This document shows, piece by piece, positions 1 to 9,584 of a stretch of DNA of 35,378 nucleotides. Positions within the stretch are counted from its first letter, which is position 1, and each line of letters starts with the position of its first letter. The notes below the pieces were generated by a model that made no database searches, was not told where the DNA came from, and saw nothing but the letters and a program-made list of their open reading frames with translations. The stretch is taken from assembly GCA_031292435.1 (NCBI GenBank), contig JARLHD010000422.1, forward strand, positions 1 to 35,378. Reading direction: 5' to 3'. The translations under genes were made by a program, and so were the position numbers. Source of the DNA: Ignavibacteriaceae bacterium. GTDB taxonomy: Bacteria > Bacteroidota > Ignavibacteria > Ignavibacteriales > Ignavibacteriaceae.

Positions 1-3000
1 CCACATTAACAATAACTTTGACACTGTCTGCTCTAATATCTCCAGCATTATAAACATAAAAATTGATAAAACCTGTTTTTCCTACATTAAATGTGTCAGC
101 AGATATTGTGACCGCCTGATAGTTAGTTCCCAGTTCAGGCACTCCATCATAATTTACACCAAGAGAGCTAATTGAAGGCGGGACATTACCAGTACCAATA
201 TTTATTTCACCCAAGATTTTAAGGTGGGGATATTTTTTAGCGTCAATGAAACTGAGATCTGCAATTGAATCAATTATGGAGACGTAACCTAAAGTATCAA
301 TAGTATTATCCTGTTTGATACCTAACAGCTTATATTTCACCTCAGTTCCAGTTGGTATATTTTGTTTAGCAATTAAATTGGTCCAATGCGAGGACGGACC
401 GATAGAAGTTGTAACAAAATTACCTGCATTTACTTTTTTGATAAATACCGTATCAATTGAAACCAGACCATTAAAGGGGGCGTGTAATTCTTCCAATACA
501 GTACCAGGTGCGGCGCCTTTTCTACCTATCAGTGCCCATGATCCTCTGAATGCAAGCTGATCAATTTGAGTACTTCCTAAAGATTTAATTGCAATTCTCA
601 ACCTATCCATTTGGCTATAATTTTTGGCAGCATCATCGCAAACCCCCATAGCAACAATTTTACCTGCAGGAATCGAATTTATCAAATTTGTAAGCTGTTG
701 AATTGCCGGAAAATTATTGAATAAATTATACCAAGTCGATGTATCCGGATTTAGAGTAATCGGATCAAAAACAACAATGCCCAATCCGGAGAATAATGAA
801 CTTGATAGAAGATTAACTCCATTTTTAGAGATTTTGCATAAGGGACCGGCATAGGTACCTGCTGAAATAACTGAAATTCGAACAGAATCGCCCAAGATAA
901 GGCTTCCATTAAGATAAACAAGGCTGTCCTTTAATTGATTATCGAATGCTACCTGATCATTTAAGAGATATTTTGATGTACCACTATTCAAAAAAGAAAT
1001 CGGTTCAGAATAGTTTGTTCCCAGACCATCAACTTTAATCCTAAACCAGTACCTTTGACCCGGAACAAGATTCGGTAAAACTAAATTAGTAAAGAAAGTC
1101 TGGTCGGAAATGATACTACCCTTTGGATTAGTAAAATTACCATCATTTGATAGTTGATAAACATAATTATACACCGGAAGCTGAGAAATAGTGGGGTTCA
1201 AGAATTTTATTCTGCGAAAGGCAGAATTTTCTATTTTCTGTTGAAATAATAAATTGACCTCAATCGATTCGACTGAAAATTTATAACTAACCGTATTATC
1301 AGTTGTATAAATTTCAGGTATTCTATTATCGCCATTAATAGTTACTGTTAATATATGATCTCCGGGCAAATGACCAGTTTTCAGCCATATTGAAATCGTA
1401 TCCTTATAATCAGGAATAGGGAGATAAAGTGATTTGCTTTGAACAACAATGTTATTCAAAGAATGGCTGATATCGACCCTTACAGAATCATTTATAGATG
1501 TACCAAAATTATTAATTACTATATAAGCTTCAACTGAATCAATAGCTTCATTAATAAACTTATTTGAAATAAGAATATCAGATGGTGTTATAGAGAAATT
1601 AGGTTTAGTCGGGATATTTATATTAACAATAGGGTCACCTAATAATGTATTATTAAGTGAAAATATTTTGAAGACACTAGAAGGACCGAAATCGTTGAAC
1701 ATTTTCTTTTTAGCTGCAAGATGAGCCTGACCAATCTGATAAATTGAATCCTGAATGATAGAAGAATAAAAATACAAAGGCGCAGTAATAGCAGTGGACG
1801 TAAATCCTAATGAAGAATTAGCTATATAACCAATAGCCTGACCAGAAAGAATAAAACCTTCACCAAAACAAACAATATCGGGTTCTGCAAATTTATTAGT
1901 TGAACAACCGAAATCTGTAATCAGTGGATTCCTATTCACATCATTTTTAAGGTCATTTATAAAAGCGATCCCATCATCCCATGTTGATGTTCCACTATGT
2001 CCAAGATATGAAATAAAAACTGCTCCAGATGAAATTGCACTATTGAATTGTTCTGCAGTATACGGACCGAAATTGGTAGGTGGATCAATAGTTTTATAAA
2101 AATGTACAGAAGTGCCTGCCAAAGGTTTTGGTTTAACATAAGTCGTTATTATAGAATCATTTATCATTTTGAAAAGATCTAACTGATAAGGCAAGTCAGG
2201 GTCTCCGCCTGAGAAGAATAAGAAATGCTTATTCCAATCATTAAAGGGTGCGTTGAAATTGTTCTGGACTTTTGATAAATAAAAATTTAAGTCTGATAGA
2301 TTATTTATCGGTATTCTTCCAACTTTCATCTGGGGCAATGAAATAGTGTCATTAAGAACAGAGTACCAAATATCACTAACCGGTGAACCATAAGAAGGGA
2401 TATAATTTCCTCCACCTATAATTCCTAAGGAGTTACGAATTCCAAACTTATAATCATAATCAGCATCTCCAATCAGTAATAAATATGACGGGAGAGGCGA
2501 CTGCCAATTCTGCAAGGAATTGCCGATAAAATCTTTTATACTTTGAGGATAAGGATATCCGAAAGCAAACTCATCGAATATATCATTAATGTTGATCAAA
2601 GAAGTGTTAACAGAATAAAGCTGTGCAATAGTATTAACATATGTTTGGGCACCACTCATAAAACTGGGATGAGTTATGGCTACATAATCTGTTTGCCTGG
2701 ATTTTCGGAGATCAACAAAATTCTTTTTATAAAGGAAATCAGGTTTAGTTATTTTATTAGAATTAATAATAACATATGCATCATTAGTATTAATGGTATC
2801 GGAAAAGAAAATATTTCCATCAATTATCTGCGCATTATCTATTTTTTTAAGAAATGGTTTTACTTTAAATATTTCATAGCTATTAAGCGGCAATGAAGCA
2901 TTTATTACTTTTACCGAAGTTATATTATTTGTGAAATTATCTCTTAATTCAAAATAAAGAGAATCGCCAGCGAGATTAAGAATTTTAGGATACTCAATTT

Positions 3001-4513
3001 CATACCAGTCCCTTGCAAGGAAATTAGAATTAGGATCAGTACCATTTTCGTAATTATGAAGTGAGTAAAGATTAGGTCCGTTAATTAAATTGTCAGAACT
3101 GACATTTCCCTGCAGCACTACCTGCTTATTCAGATCAACTACCTCAGAATCTACCAATAAATTATTTACCGAAAAAGTGATGTTATGTGATTTTACAGAA
3201 ACACTTGATGAGGAACTTACAAGTTTATAAGATACTTTTGCAATTTTACCCGGATAAATATCTTTTAATTGTAAAGTGTCATAAACAATAGCGGGAGATA
3301 TGCCAAGAAAATCCCAATATAAAGATTTGTTCTTGTACCAATTAGGGGTTTGGTTTGCTAATTCATCATTGCTGTTCAAATACTGAAGCATAGTATTCGG
3401 CTCGTGATGAATCACAGAAGAAAAATAATTCAACGTATCAGCAATACCCAGAGCCGGAGTTGAAAGAGTATATGCTCTTTTCCCTGTAGCAGCCCCCCAG
3501 GTTAGAAAATAGTATGAGGTATCAGTATACCTGTTAAGATATTCATTATATTCCTCATTATCCGCATTAATAATTTTGGGAGATATTTTAGGGAAATTTC
3601 TTGTTCCGAAAAATTCCACATAATCTGAATCCCCGAAAACACCGCTTGACACATTACTTACATAAATATTCTGTTCTTTACCAGATTCAAACAATTGAAA
3701 AGTTCTTGGATCAATAGATAAGGTGTCAACCCCAAGCCTACCAAGATCACTCTTGTATATTTTATATAAACCTTCAAAACCGGTACCAATTTTGACATAA
3801 GGTTGAGAATAATTGAACCAATTACCTGTTGTATCGGCAATTCCGAATTTAGGATTTCCCCTGAACTGTCCAGCCATTTCATAATTCACAATGAGGTCAT
3901 TTATTTCATTATCATAATTGGGGACTGGAGATACCGCTACAGGGTTTTCATTTCCCTGAAGTTTTACCTCAAGTTTTATTTCTTTTTCGATAACCAGCTG
4001 GTTTGTCAGCTCATTAAAACTAATATCATTTATTTTTACAACAGCGCAGTAATAATTCCGATACCAGGTATAACCTGTAATTTCCAAAACGGGTTTAGCC
4101 GTTACTTTCTTTTTAAGTTTTGTATAATCATTCTTATTAGTTCCATTTTTATCATTTGCCCCTGCCAGGTTTAGTTCCGGTACAATATTTTGTAAGACCT
4201 CCTCCCTGGAGTTAACGAGATTTATCAGAGGTTTTTCACCCGGGGGCAGAGCAATAAGGAAAGTTCTTGCAGGAAGTTTATATTCACCGATTTTAGCGGG
4301 GTCAGTAAATTCCACATAATCTCTTATAGTAAATTTCCCTTGTTGTTTATCAGTATATCGATAATTCTTATCGTTCAATTTGAGAAAAAAGGAATTCCCT
4401 TTAACCTCAATTCCCAATAGATCCATCGATTTAGGAGTTACCGACTCTTTTGTCTGAGCGGACAATAACGATGTTAAAATAATAATAGCAGCAATTAATA
4501 TATTTCTATTCAT
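1..4513 (-). CDS. Secreted C25 (gingipain/PorU-like) cysteine peptidase with ILEI-like domain, 3' end missing
   Basis: At least 1504 codons are open from ATG at 4513 to the window edge; the C-terminus is outside. Residues 1-19 form a signal peptide (MNRNILIAAIIILTSLLSA, then Q). An N-terminal beta-rich region is followed by a C25 domain at about residues 600-960, with LLLIGDADYDY, the catalytic His in SYLGHSG (H839) and the catalytic Cys in TDFGCST (C870). The His-Cys spacing is close to that of gingipains. After it come a CARDB-like sandwich (about 965-1080), a fibronectin-like stretch, and at about 1205-1345 a module resembling ILEI/FAM3 domains (FRGSWALIGRKG, W1326). A second sandwich starts near 1430. 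The ATG overlaps the stop of the GT26 gene upstream (ATGA), so translation is probably coupled. C25 members in this superphylum are either type IX secretion cargo or the sortase PorU. Length and extra domains favour cargo, but the missing C-terminus would decide. ATG, H839, C870, W1326 and the last codon share one frame, so I see no frameshift. Confidence 0.88.
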   Translation of the reverse strand, partial: MNRNILIAAIIILTSLLSAQTKESVTPKSMDLLGIEVKGNSFFLKLNDKNYRYTDKQQGKFTIRDYVEFTDPAKIGEYKLPARTFLIALPPGEKPLINLVNSREEVLQNIVPELNLAGANDKNGTNKNDYTKLKKKVTAKPVLEITGYTWYRNYYCAVVKINDISFNELTNQLVIEKEIKLEVKLQGNENPVAVSPVPNYDNEINDLIVNYEMAGQFRGNPKFGIADTTGNWFNYSQPYVKIGTGFEGLYKIYKSDLGRLGVDTLSIDPRTFQLFESGKEQNIYVSNVSSGVFGDSDYVEFFGTRNFPKISPKIINADNEEYNEYLNRYTDTSYYFLTWGAATGKRAYTLSTPALGIADTLNYFSSVIHHEPNTMLQYLNSNDELANQTPNWYKNKSLYWDFLGISPAIVYDTLQLKDIYPGKIAKVSYKLVSSSSSVSVKSHNITFSVNNLLVDSEVVDLNKQVVLQGNVSSDNLINGPNLYSLHNYENGTDPNSNFLARDWYEIEYPKILNLAGDSLYFELRDNFTNNITSVKVINASLPLNSYEIFKVKPFLKKIDNAQIIDGNIFFSDTINTNDAYVIINSNKITKPDFLYKKNFVDLRKSRQTDYVAITHPSFMSGAQTYVNTIAQLYSVNTSLININDIFDEFAFGYPYPQSIKDFIGNSLQNWQSPLPSYLLLIGDADYDYKFGIRNSLGIIGGGNYIPSYGSPVSDIWYSVLNDTISLPQMKVGRIPINNLSDLNFYLSKVQNNFNAPFNDWNKHFLFFSGGDPDLPYQLDLFKMINDSIITTYVKPKPLAGTSVHFYKTIDPPTNFGPYTAEQFNSAISSGAVFISYLGHSGTSTWDDGIAFINDLKNDVNRNPLITDFGCSTNKFAEPDIVCFGEGFILSGQAIGYIANSSLGFTSTAITAPLYFYSSIIQDSIYQIGQAHLAAKKKMFNDFGPSSVFKIFSLNNTLLGDPIVNINIPTKPNFSITPSDILISNKFINEAIDSVEAYIVINNFGTSINDSVRVDISHSLNNIVVQSKSLYLPIPDYKDTISIWLKTGHLPGDHILTVTINGDNRIPEIYTTDNTVSYKFSVESIEVNLLFQQKIENSAFRRIKFLNPTISQLPVYNYVYQLSNDGNFTNPKGSIISDQTFFTNLVLPNLVPGQRYWFRIKVDGLGTNYSEPISFLNSGTSKYLLNDQVAFDNQLKDSLVYLNGSLILGDSVRISVISAGTYAGPLCKISKNGVNLLSSSLFSGLGIVVFDPITLNPDTSTWYNLFNNFPAIQQLTNLINSIPAGKIVAMGVCDDAAKNYSQMDRLRIAIKSLGSTQIDQLAFRGSWALIGRKGAAPGTVLEELHAPFNGLVSIDTVFIKKVNAGNFVTTSIGPSSHWTNLIAKQNIPTGTEVKYKLLGIKQDNTIDTLGYVSIIDSIADLSFIDAKKYPHLKILGEINIGTGNVPPSISSLGVNYDGVPELGTNYQAVTISADTFNVGKTGFINFYVYNAGDIRADSVKVIVNV

Positions 4514-5241
4514 ATTTCTTGAAATTTTTGTTTTAATACTCTAAATATAAATAATGGTATACCAATAATATACCTTTTCCAGGTTTTATCAGGTTCACTA
4601 ATAAGTCTAACCAGCCACTCAAGTCCAATATTTCTAACCCAAACCGGCCCTCTCCTCCTATCCCCTGCTATGACTCTTAATCCACCACCGACAGCAATTA
4701 TTTTGGCAGCAATAAGTTTATTTTTCCAATTATTTATCCATTCTTCCTGTCTAGGTGCACCTAATCCTACAAAAATTACAGATGGATTTAAAGAATTTAT
4801 CTCCTCTATAATAGTATTGTCAGTAAGGTCGAAGTAACCATTATGTATTCCAACAATTTTAATTCCCTGATAATTATCTTTTATAGTTTTCACAGCGCAA
4901 TCAAGGACAGCCTGGGAATCACCAAGAATATACAAAGATAAATTCTCATTAAAAATCTTATTAATTATTTCCGGGTAAAGATCAGAACCGTTTATTCTTT
5001 CCAGTTTTTTAATAATATCTTTATAATCTTTTATACCGGCTGCCCATTTTAAACCGACACCATCCGGGAATATCAAGTCAAAGGAGTTTAAATTGTTTCG
5101 ATATTCTTTATTTTCATATGCCAAATTCAAATAGTACTGATTTGCGCAAGTAATAGTTCTTATATTTTCAGAAAATATTTTACCCAATATTTCATTATAA
5201 TTACCAAAATAAACGTTGATTCCGAAAATATTATATTTCAT
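4510..5241 (-). CDS. WecG/TagA/CpsF family glycosyltransferase (GT26)
   Basis: This 243-residue cytoplasmic-face transferase has the usual family length. GT26 enzymes add N-acetylmannosamine, its uronic acid or a hexose from a UDP-sugar to an undecaprenyl-linked acceptor, often as the second sugar. Visible family motifs are the N-terminal TCANQYYLN (31-39), FPDGVGLKWA (58-67, containing the conserved Asp), FVGLGAPRQEEW (157-168), and the C-terminal RRGPVWVRNIGLEWLVRL (196-213). The usual RAP motif reads RGP here. It follows the upstream GT4 gene by 15 bp, and its TGA overlaps the ATG of the C25 peptidase gene. The donor sugar cannot be read from the sequence. Confidence 0.93.
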   Translation of the reverse strand: MKYNIFGINVYFGNYNEILGKIFSENIRTITCANQYYLNLAYENKEYRNNLNSFDLIFPDGVGLKWAAGIKDYKDIIKKLERINGSDLYPEIINKIFNENLSLYILGDSQAVLDCAVKTIKDNYQGIKIVGIHNGYFDLTDNTIIEEINSLNPSVIFVGLGAPRQEEWINNWKNKLIAAKIIAVGGGLRVIAGDRRRGPVWVRNIGLEWLVRLISEPDKTWKRYIIGIPLFIFRVLKQKFQEI

Positions 5242-5256
5242 TTTATGAAGTAATTC

Positions 5257-6336
5257 TTAGTTTAAAAGACCGGAGTAAAATTCCTCGATCTGTGGAATAA
5301 TTTTTTCAGATGTATATCCGATTTGAACTTCATTTTTAAGACAATTTCCCAATTTTTCCATTAAATTCTTTTCTGTCAGAAGTTCAATAATTTTATTTTT
5401 AAGATCGTCAGCATTCTCTTTACAAAACAGAATCCCTGTTTTGTGATCTTTAATTATTTCAACAATTCCATCTACATTTGCGCCAATGACAGGCTTTCCA
5501 AGTAATCCTGCTTCAATCATTACAAGGTTAAAAGGTTCTACCCTTGAGGGAAGAATAATTATCTCACATGCATCCATATAATTCCAAATATTATCTAAAT
5601 TTCCCAAGAACAGAACTGAAAGGTTTTTCTTATCAGCGATATCCTTTAATTTATATTCATCAACCCCACTGCCAGCTAATATGAGAAAAACAGATGGAAT
5701 ATTTATTGACACTTTCTCAATTGCATCAAGCAGGACATCAACCCCTTTTTCATTTATATCAAGCCTACCGAAATAACCCAGGAGACGTGCCTCCGATGAA
5801 AGACCAATTTCTGAGAATATTTCCCTTTTGTTTTGAGTAATATTAATTTCCTTAGCATCGACAAAATTACTAATCAGGAATATTCTAGAAGGATTGATGC
5901 TGAAATATTCCATCAAATGCAGTTTTATTGCATTACTAACAGCTAATATCCTGTCGCTTTTATAACTGAACAATTTTCTTTTATAAACTTTACTATGTAC
6001 TGTTGTAACTGTTTTAACAGAAGTAAAACCTTTCAATATAAAAGAGAGAAAGTCAAAGTAACGATGGTGCGCATGAATGATTCGAATATCATTTTGTTTT
6101 ATATAACGTAATATTAATAAAAATATTTTGATTGTCCCGACCAGAGATCTTCTGTCAGCTTTTATAATTTTATAATTGCATCCGTCAAACCTATCGAGAG
6201 CATCTCCACCTAATGAGATTACATGATGTTCAAAGTTACGGCTATTTTTTATAATCCGAAGAATTGATCTTGTAACTCCACAAGTCTTATTTAATTCAAT
6301 TTGTAAATGGAGTATGGCATTTTTATTCATTGTCAT
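5257..6336 (-). CDS. Glycosyltransferase family 4
   Basis: A GT-B fold retaining transferase of about 359 residues. The N-terminal half contains IRIIHAHHRYFDFLSF, a typical acceptor-domain HxH region. The C-terminal donor domain has GYFGRLDINEKGVDVLLDA (about 187-205) and an E-x7-E motif in EPFNLVMIEAG (E267 and E275). I chose ATG at 6336; a TTG one codon upstream (6339) is also in frame. The start follows the GT2 stop within a few bases, which suggests coupled translation. It probably adds one sugar to the lipid-linked repeat unit at the inner face of the membrane. Donor and linkage are unknown. Confidence 0.9.
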   Translation of the reverse strand: MTMNKNAILHLQIELNKTCGVTRSILRIIKNSRNFEHHVISLGGDALDRFDGCNYKIIKADRRSLVGTIKIFLLILRYIKQNDIRIIHAHHRYFDFLSFILKGFTSVKTVTTVHSKVYKRKLFSYKSDRILAVSNAIKLHLMEYFSINPSRIFLISNFVDAKEINITQNKREIFSEIGLSSEARLLGYFGRLDINEKGVDVLLDAIEKVSINIPSVFLILAGSGVDEYKLKDIADKKNLSVLFLGNLDNIWNYMDACEIIILPSRVEPFNLVMIEAGLLGKPVIGANVDGIVEIIKDHKTGILFCKENADDLKNKIIELLTEKNLMEKLGNCLKNEVQIGYTSEKIIPQIEEFYSGLLN

Positions 6337-6340
6337 CAAT

Positions 6341-7192
6341 CTAAGAGACTAATCGTATCCGGTCCAAATACTCTAATTTTTTAGTCAAAATTAAATGTTT
6401 ATTATAATGCCAGATTTTCCACAAAAAATACTTAACCTTTAACTTGATTTTTCTTCTGTAAAAATATTCCCTGAAGCTGTTCAATAATCCCAAGCTCTTT
6501 TCTGACATTGGTTCGTTGATTCCCGAAAATACAGAAACTTTTTTAATAGAGCCTTCAGCGGCTTTAGTACTTAAGGAATGATCTCTTATTCTCATAAAGA
6601 TAAGGATCTCATTCAGATGGATAAAATTTGCTTTATGCAGCAGCCTTAACCAGAGTTCAAAATCTTCGGAATGATTAAGATTCTCATTATATCCCCCATT
6701 TGCAAGGATATAATTCCTATTATAAAGTACGCTTGAATTGCATATATGCCCTCTAAATTCAATCTTCCTAATCAAGTCTTCTTTATCAGTATTAATTACG
6801 TTAAGAAACTTAATCTTTTTATTCCTAAAATAAGCGGAATCCGAAAATATTATATCATTATCCTTTATATTGATAAGTTTAACTTCTTTTTCCAATCGCT
6901 CCGGAACAGCAATATCATCTGCATCCATTAACGCTACCCAGTCATATTTTGCGACATTCAGCCCATAATTTAAAGCAGCACTTCTTCCTTTGTGCTTTTG
7001 TCTTAAAAATCTAATTTTGTCATTATTTATTGATTTAATAATTCCGTCTATATCATCTTCTGATCCATCGTCAATTATTAAAAGCTCATAATTTTTATAA
7101 CTTTGATTAAGTATGCTTGTGATCGATGATTTAATATAATTACTACAATTATAAACAGTAATAAGTACTGTAATAGGGATATTATCCAACAT
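6341..7192 (-). CDS. Glycosyltransferase family 2
   Basis: This 283-residue GT-A inverting transferase starts directly with the nucleotide-binding strand (VLITVYNCSNYI). It has DDGS at 41-44, the metal-binding DADD at 90-93, and an ED pair in HSEDFELWLRLL that matches the usual catalytic-base region. No membrane helices are visible, so it is probably cytoplasmic and peripheral to the membrane. The ATG lies inside the 3' end of the upstream GT4 gene (11 bp overlap), and the next gene begins almost immediately, so the three transferases form a tight translational cluster. Specificity is unknown. Confidence 0.92.
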   Translation of the reverse strand: MLDNIPITVLITVYNCSNYIKSSITSILNQSYKNYELLIIDDGSEDDIDGIIKSINNDKIRFLRQKHKGRSAALNYGLNVAKYDWVALMDADDIAVPERLEKEVKLINIKDNDIIFSDSAYFRNKKIKFLNVINTDKEDLIRKIEFRGHICNSSVLYNRNYILANGGYNENLNHSEDFELWLRLLHKANFIHLNEILIFMRIRDHSLSTKAAEGSIKKVSVFSGINEPMSEKSLGLLNSFREYFYRRKIKLKVKYFLWKIWHYNKHLILTKKLEYLDRIRLVS

Positions 7193-8237
7193 TTCGGTAA
7201 ATATTTTTTAATTCAAACACCATCTTATCGACAGAAAAATTTTTCTTTGCCTTCTCAATAGAGTTTAAGATCATTCCTGAATAATTAATATAATTTTTAA
7301 TTCCGCTAGTAATCTTTTCTGAAAGGTGAACAGGGTCATTATTATAAAAAACCAAACAATCCTTATCCTCTTCAAATATTTCCTTCAGACTTAAGAAATC
7401 AGAAGTAATTATTAAGTTTTCATTCATTGCTGCCTCAACTATCGTCATTGGAAACCCTTCTGACTGATATCTGGAAGAGAACACAAATATATGAGTATCT
7501 TTAAGATAATCATTCATGTTTTGGACTTTACCGATGAAATTAACATTAATCCTTAACCGGTCTATTTGTTCTTTTAATTCCCTTTCACATTCTCCTTCTC
7601 CCGCCAGAATAAACGAAACATTTTCATTTAATTTATCCTTAATTATTGCCAGAGCATTAAGATATATATCAGCTCCTTTTTCAGGAACCAGCCTAGAAGC
7701 AAATACTATTTTAATTTCATTATTATTTTTAATATGTTTTTGCGGAAATGGTATCCCAAGGTTAACAAAAAATATTCTTTGCTTCTCCTTACCGATTGAA
7801 ATAAGATAATCCATGGCATTTTTGTTCACTGAAATGAAATAATCTGCGAGAAAATGTGGAAGCCTTCCACCTTCAGGAATTATCCCATGTATAGTTTGAA
7901 TCGTAACAGACTTTGTTAACTTTGAAGACCACCAGGCAATATTAGCAGCATAATGAGTATGAGAATGGATAATCCGTATTTTATTTTTATGCACTAACCT
8001 AGTAATAAACCAGATAGATTTAGCAATATTTAAAAAAGATCTTTCATGATGAGATATTTCTTTTTTAATGATTATCGTAATTCTTAACTTTTTGAATTCA
8101 TCAACAAAGTCCCCCCCGGGACAGACTAAGATAATATTATAATTATCATCCTTTGAGAATTCTGATAATAAATAATAAAGATGTTTTGATACACCCGAGA
8201 CATATAAAAGATAATCTGTTATGAAGAGGATATTCAT
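7182..8237 (-). CDS. Glycosyltransferase family 4
   Basis: A 351-residue GT-B transferase. The N-terminus MNILFITDYLLYVSGVSKHL has the glycine-containing acceptor loop of GT4. IRIIHSHTHYAANIAW (88-102) is the central motif, and the donor domain shows ASRLVPEKGAD (180-190) and E-x7-E in SEGFPMTIVEAA (E260, E268). It starts 64 bp after the WaaL-like gene and overlaps the following GT2 gene by 11 bp. It probably extends the lipid-linked oligosaccharide. Donor and acceptor cannot be deduced. Confidence 0.92.
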   Translation of the reverse strand: MNILFITDYLLYVSGVSKHLYYLLSEFSKDDNYNIILVCPGGDFVDEFKKLRITIIIKKEISHHERSFLNIAKSIWFITRLVHKNKIRIIHSHTHYAANIAWWSSKLTKSVTIQTIHGIIPEGGRLPHFLADYFISVNKNAMDYLISIGKEKQRIFFVNLGIPFPQKHIKNNNEIKIVFASRLVPEKGADIYLNALAIIKDKLNENVSFILAGEGECERELKEQIDRLRINVNFIGKVQNMNDYLKDTHIFVFSSRYQSEGFPMTIVEAAMNENLIITSDFLSLKEIFEEDKDCLVFYNNDPVHLSEKITSGIKNYINYSGMILNSIEKAKKNFSVDKMVFELKNIYRNVG

Positions 8238-8301
8238 TTTAAGCAGATATATCCTTTAATAATTGAATATTCTGCATTAAGATTAACCATATCAGGTGAG
8301 T

Positions 8302-9501
8302 TCACGAGTTTTTAGCTGATTTTATTCTTATATTACCTATAATTACACCTGCTACCCCCATAAACAGGGGTAACTGAACAGACCCAACTCCCAGCCACCA
8401 TCCTTCCAACTGGGCATGCAGGCACATACCAAACAGAACACAGATTAATATTATAGAATTCCGATCCATTGTTTTCAAATAAGTTAGTATCAATACATAG
8501 AATAAATAACCGACAAAAAGAAGGAAAAGTACCAAACCAACCCATCCGGTTTCTTCTAAAAGAGCGAGAACACTTATCCCTTTTTCTCTTACAATTCTAA
8601 CTCCTTCATAATGATAATGGACGTTAAGCTGAAGATTTTTTTCTACCGTGCTATCACTAACCCCATATCCTAAACCCTTCCATCCTCCATGCCCAGATGC
8701 TTCATAAGTTGCAGACAAAATCGGTTTTTTTCTGTCAAGAAATGAAATCTCTGTTTTAAATATGTAGTCGTGTAAAAGGGAGTGGAAATCTTTGTTTATA
8801 AGATATACGGCAGTAACAGATGTAATAATTAAAATAATAATCCAGAGTATTTTGAAATTTTTCGACAAAACTATATACAAGAGTATAGCCAACAATAAAA
8901 CAGTTGCAGAAGTTCTTGAATGAGTAAGAAGGAGCACATAAATATTCAGGGAAAAAAGTATTAAGGTTGATATTATTTTGATTTTCTTAGTTTTAAACGG
9001 CATAACCAATAATCCAGGCAGAGTAAAAATAATAAGACTGGCGAGGACGTTCTGATGACTCCAAAAGCTTTTCAAACCAAATCCATAACCTGACCAGTAA
9101 TCTGAAGGAAGTTTAAACATCAAGGAGAAAAAAGAAGCTGTTAAAAGAAGAATATTTAACGGAAGCAGATAAACGAAACCATTCTTACTATAATTATTTA
9201 TCCAATAATAACCTGCTAATGTAATGCAACAAGAGGAAACTAAAAAAACGGAAGCTCTTATAAAACTCTGCAGAGGATAAGGAGACCAAAATGAAGTAAT
9301 CATAGCCCAGAGGCTAAAAGAGACAAGAATAACCAGAAATAGTTTTAATTCTTTATTTTTTATTTCTTTAAAACCAACGAATAAAAAATAAAAATAGAAA
9401 ACAGGTACTAAATAGGACAGCCAATTGATTTGCTCGATGCTTCTTATTGACACCAACATAAAGAATATTGGAAATATAATTCCAAATGCTTTTTTATTCA
9501 T
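8302..9501 (-). CDS. O-antigen ligase / polymerase-like membrane protein (WaaL/Wzy_C family)
   Basis: A 399-residue polytopic inner-membrane protein with about ten to twelve hydrophobic helices along the whole chain. LLTHSRTSATVLLLAI in the middle is the characteristic Wzy_C/WaaL signature, followed by a longer periplasmic segment (about 240-310, with HGGWKGLGYGVSDS and NVHYHYEGVRI). The family either polymerises repeat units or transfers the finished glycan from undecaprenyl diphosphate to lipid A core or protein. A separate Wzy candidate sits at 29067-30479, so a ligase role is reasonable here, but the sequence does not separate ligase from polymerase. Neighbours are the zinc-ribbon protein and three glycosyltransferases. 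Confidence 0.85.
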   Translation of the reverse strand: MNKKAFGIIFPIFFMLVSIRSIEQINWLSYLVPVFYFYFLFVGFKEIKNKELKLFLVILVSFSLWAMITSFWSPYPLQSFIRASVFLVSSCCITLAGYYWINNYSKNGFVYLLPLNILLLTASFFSLMFKLPSDYWSGYGFGLKSFWSHQNVLASLIIFTLPGLLVMPFKTKKIKIISTLILFSLNIYVLLLTHSRTSATVLLLAILLYIVLSKNFKILWIIILIITSVTAVYLINKDFHSLLHDYIFKTEISFLDRKKPILSATYEASGHGGWKGLGYGVSDSTVEKNLQLNVHYHYEGVRIVREKGISVLALLEETGWVGLVLFLLFVGYLFYVLILTYLKTMDRNSIILICVLFGMCLHAQLEGWWLGVGSVQLPLFMGVAGVIIGNIRIKSAKNS

Positions 9502-9584
9502 TTTTATTGAATTTATTATTAAGGAGTGACAATTTAAAATTTAATCTGATCAGAGTTATCAAGACAGGCAATCCAGATAAAAAT

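Noticed and set aside
2543..4174. Plus-strand open frames opposite the C25 peptidase, and a short minus-strand frame at 3658-3882
   Set aside because: The long peptidase frame covers them without interruption, and their products are low-complexity and Ile/Phe-rich as expected of shadows in AT-rich DNA.
1..4513. Possible frameshift or pseudogene in the very long peptidase
   Set aside because: The start ATG, the catalytic His and Cys, the ILEI-like Trp and the last codon at the window edge are all in one frame, and I found no stop when reading it through.
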